64,000 nucleotides of DNA, from the NCBI GenBank assembly GCA_020746995.1, contig JAGPXD010000006.1, positions 2,666,001-2,730,000 on the forward strand, read 5' to 3'. The DNA comes from Plectosphaerella cucumerina. Taxonomy: Eukaryota > Ascomycota > Sordariomycetes > Glomerellales > Plectosphaerellaceae. Each line of letters starts with the position of its first letter. Position 1 is the stretch's first letter. The notes under the pieces were generated by a model. That model did no database searches, was not told the origin of the DNA, and saw only the letters and a program-made list of their open reading frames with translations. Positions 63,111-64,000 of this stretch are shown here, in pieces. The position numbers were made by a program, and so were the translations under genes.

Positions 63111-64000
63111 ATGTCCTTCAAACAATCGGACCTGCCCGATGCGGCTGATCTTGACTCTTTCTTCGACCTCGGGCCAGCACCGACTCTCGATATGGCTTCT
63201 TTTTTGAACGACGCCCCGAATCCGGACCCCGCTTTTGACGACTTCGCATCGTGGAACCCATCGGACAACGACCCTGGCGGTGGTGGCGCCCTGCTGGATG
63301 ACACGGCCCATCAAACCCCGATCAGCTCTCGGGAGCCCTCCACTGGCCCTTCAACCCCAGGGCTCGGCCAACTTCCCAGGGGCCACTCAACCAAAGCGCC
63401 AACCTCGAAGCCTGCGAACCGCTTCTCGTCGGAATCCGTTCGCCTCCTGCGGCAATGGCTGAAGGACCATGAGTCGCACCCGTACGCAACGGCTCACGAT
63501 CTTGAGATCCTCCAGGGCCGGACGGGACTTACCAAGCAGCAGGTGAACAACTGGTTGTCCAATGCCCGCCGGCGGTACAAGTTCCACACCCCTCCTGTTT
63601 CCTCGCGACTCGGCCGTGCTCAGGTTACTCCTGATAGCACATCGGCTGGACAGACGCCCATCGACATACCTCGGCGGCGACCCACGCCTCTTCCCTTCGA
63701 GTCCATGAACCCCTTGGAAAGATGGGAAAGCTCGCCTCCCGAGCATGAGCCGGCCACGGTCGCCGACATCTCTCGCATCATGGCCGCCACTCCAGCATCT
63801 ACCTCGACCCCAAGCTACCTGCGCGGCTCCGACATCTCATCAAGCGACGCCTCATCCGTGAGCAGCTTCTCTCGCTCAAGCCGGGGCTCAGGGTCATCAA
63901 CCCACACCGGCAGCCTCATCAACTCACTGGGTACCCTGAATGCGAGCCGGAAGAAGCGGCGCAAGGCCACGAGGCGTCATATGACGCGCCGCACCAACCT
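63111..64000 (+). CDS. TALE-type homeodomain transcription factor (N-terminal part, cut by window end)
   Basis: Open from the ATG at 63111 to the window end, 296 residues, no stop. An acidic N-terminus (SDLPDAADLDSFFDLG, NDAPNPDPAFDDFASW) looks like an activation segment. The homeodomain lies at about residues 105-160 in the Homeobox_KN form: LRQWLKDHESHPYATAHDLE, then LTKQQVNNWLSNARRRYK, with the WxxNxRRR recognition helix intact. A Ser-rich linker follows, with a basic stretch (SRKKRRRKATRRHMTRRTN) at the edge. Many fungal proteins with this organisation continue into C2H2 zinc fingers after such a basic run; that part would lie outside the window and is not seen. Probable nuclear regulator. 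Confidence 0.9.
   Translation, partial: MSFKQSDLPDAADLDSFFDLGPAPTLDMASFLNDAPNPDPAFDDFASWNPSDNDPGGGGALLDDTAHQTPISSREPSTGPSTPGLGQLPRGHSTKAPTSKPANRFSSESVRLLRQWLKDHESHPYATAHDLEILQGRTGLTKQQVNNWLSNARRRYKFHTPPVSSRLGRAQVTPDSTSAGQTPIDIPRRRPTPLPFESMNPLERWESSPPEHEPATVADISRIMAATPASTSTPSYLRGSDISSSDASSVSSFSRSSRGSGSSTHTGSLINSLGTLNASRKKRRKATRRHMTRRTN

Overview
The window is nuclear DNA of a filamentous ascomycete (Pezizomycotina, most likely a Sordariomycete; the exact genus cannot be read from it). The reasons are short 45-110 nt GT-AG introns with CTNAC-type branch sites, GC-rich coding exons, two Zn2Cys6 regulators, a JEN-type carboxylate transporter, a CBM1 protein and a homologue of the Ecp2 (Hce2) effector. 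The last two suggest a plant-associated fungus. Gene models were built by hand: splice junctions were chosen so that the reading frame and the family signature both continue, and every spliced model given sums to a whole number of codons.

Layout. 1-8.4 kb: a possible gene tail at the left edge, then three minus-strand genes: a two-helix membrane protein preceded by a 1.9 kb leader region with diverged tandem repeats, a GCR1_C-domain protein whose ATG overlaps the stop of an upstream ORF, and a disordered conserved protein. 8.4-14.9 kb: gene-poor. 14.9-19.9 kb: an 11-exon MFS sugar transporter with a 9-nt microexon, and a peroxisomal-type acyl-CoA synthetase. 22.8-25.6 kb: a ThrE/Prm10-like membrane protein. 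28.7-30.4 kb: a JEN-like monocarboxylate transporter.

31.6-39.6 kb is the most distinctive stretch. Four of five consecutive protein genes encode secreted proteins: a 10-cysteine small protein, a Thr/Ser-rich wall-type protein, a CBM1-only protein with no enzyme domain, and an Hce2 effector-like protein. The fifth is a Zn2Cys6 regulator whose DNA-binding domain is split over small exons. A tRNA-Val(AAC) with a 13-nt intron lies in the same stretch.

40.4-50.1 kb: a GH31 alpha-glucosidase, a transferrin-receptor/GCPII-like membrane protein that has lost its metallopeptidase residues, and, tail to tail with it, the retromer subunit VPS35. 51.2-54.8 kb: three poorly characterised fungal genes. 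55.3-60.4 kb: an NmrA-like NAD(P)-binding protein, a Zn2Cys6 regulator and a 9-exon anion:cation symporter family permease, a plausible small regulatory/uptake neighbourhood. 62.2-64 kb: a GNAT acetyltransferase and the start of a TALE-homeodomain protein cut by the window edge.

No rRNA, CRISPR array, intact transposon or secondary-metabolite backbone gene was seen.
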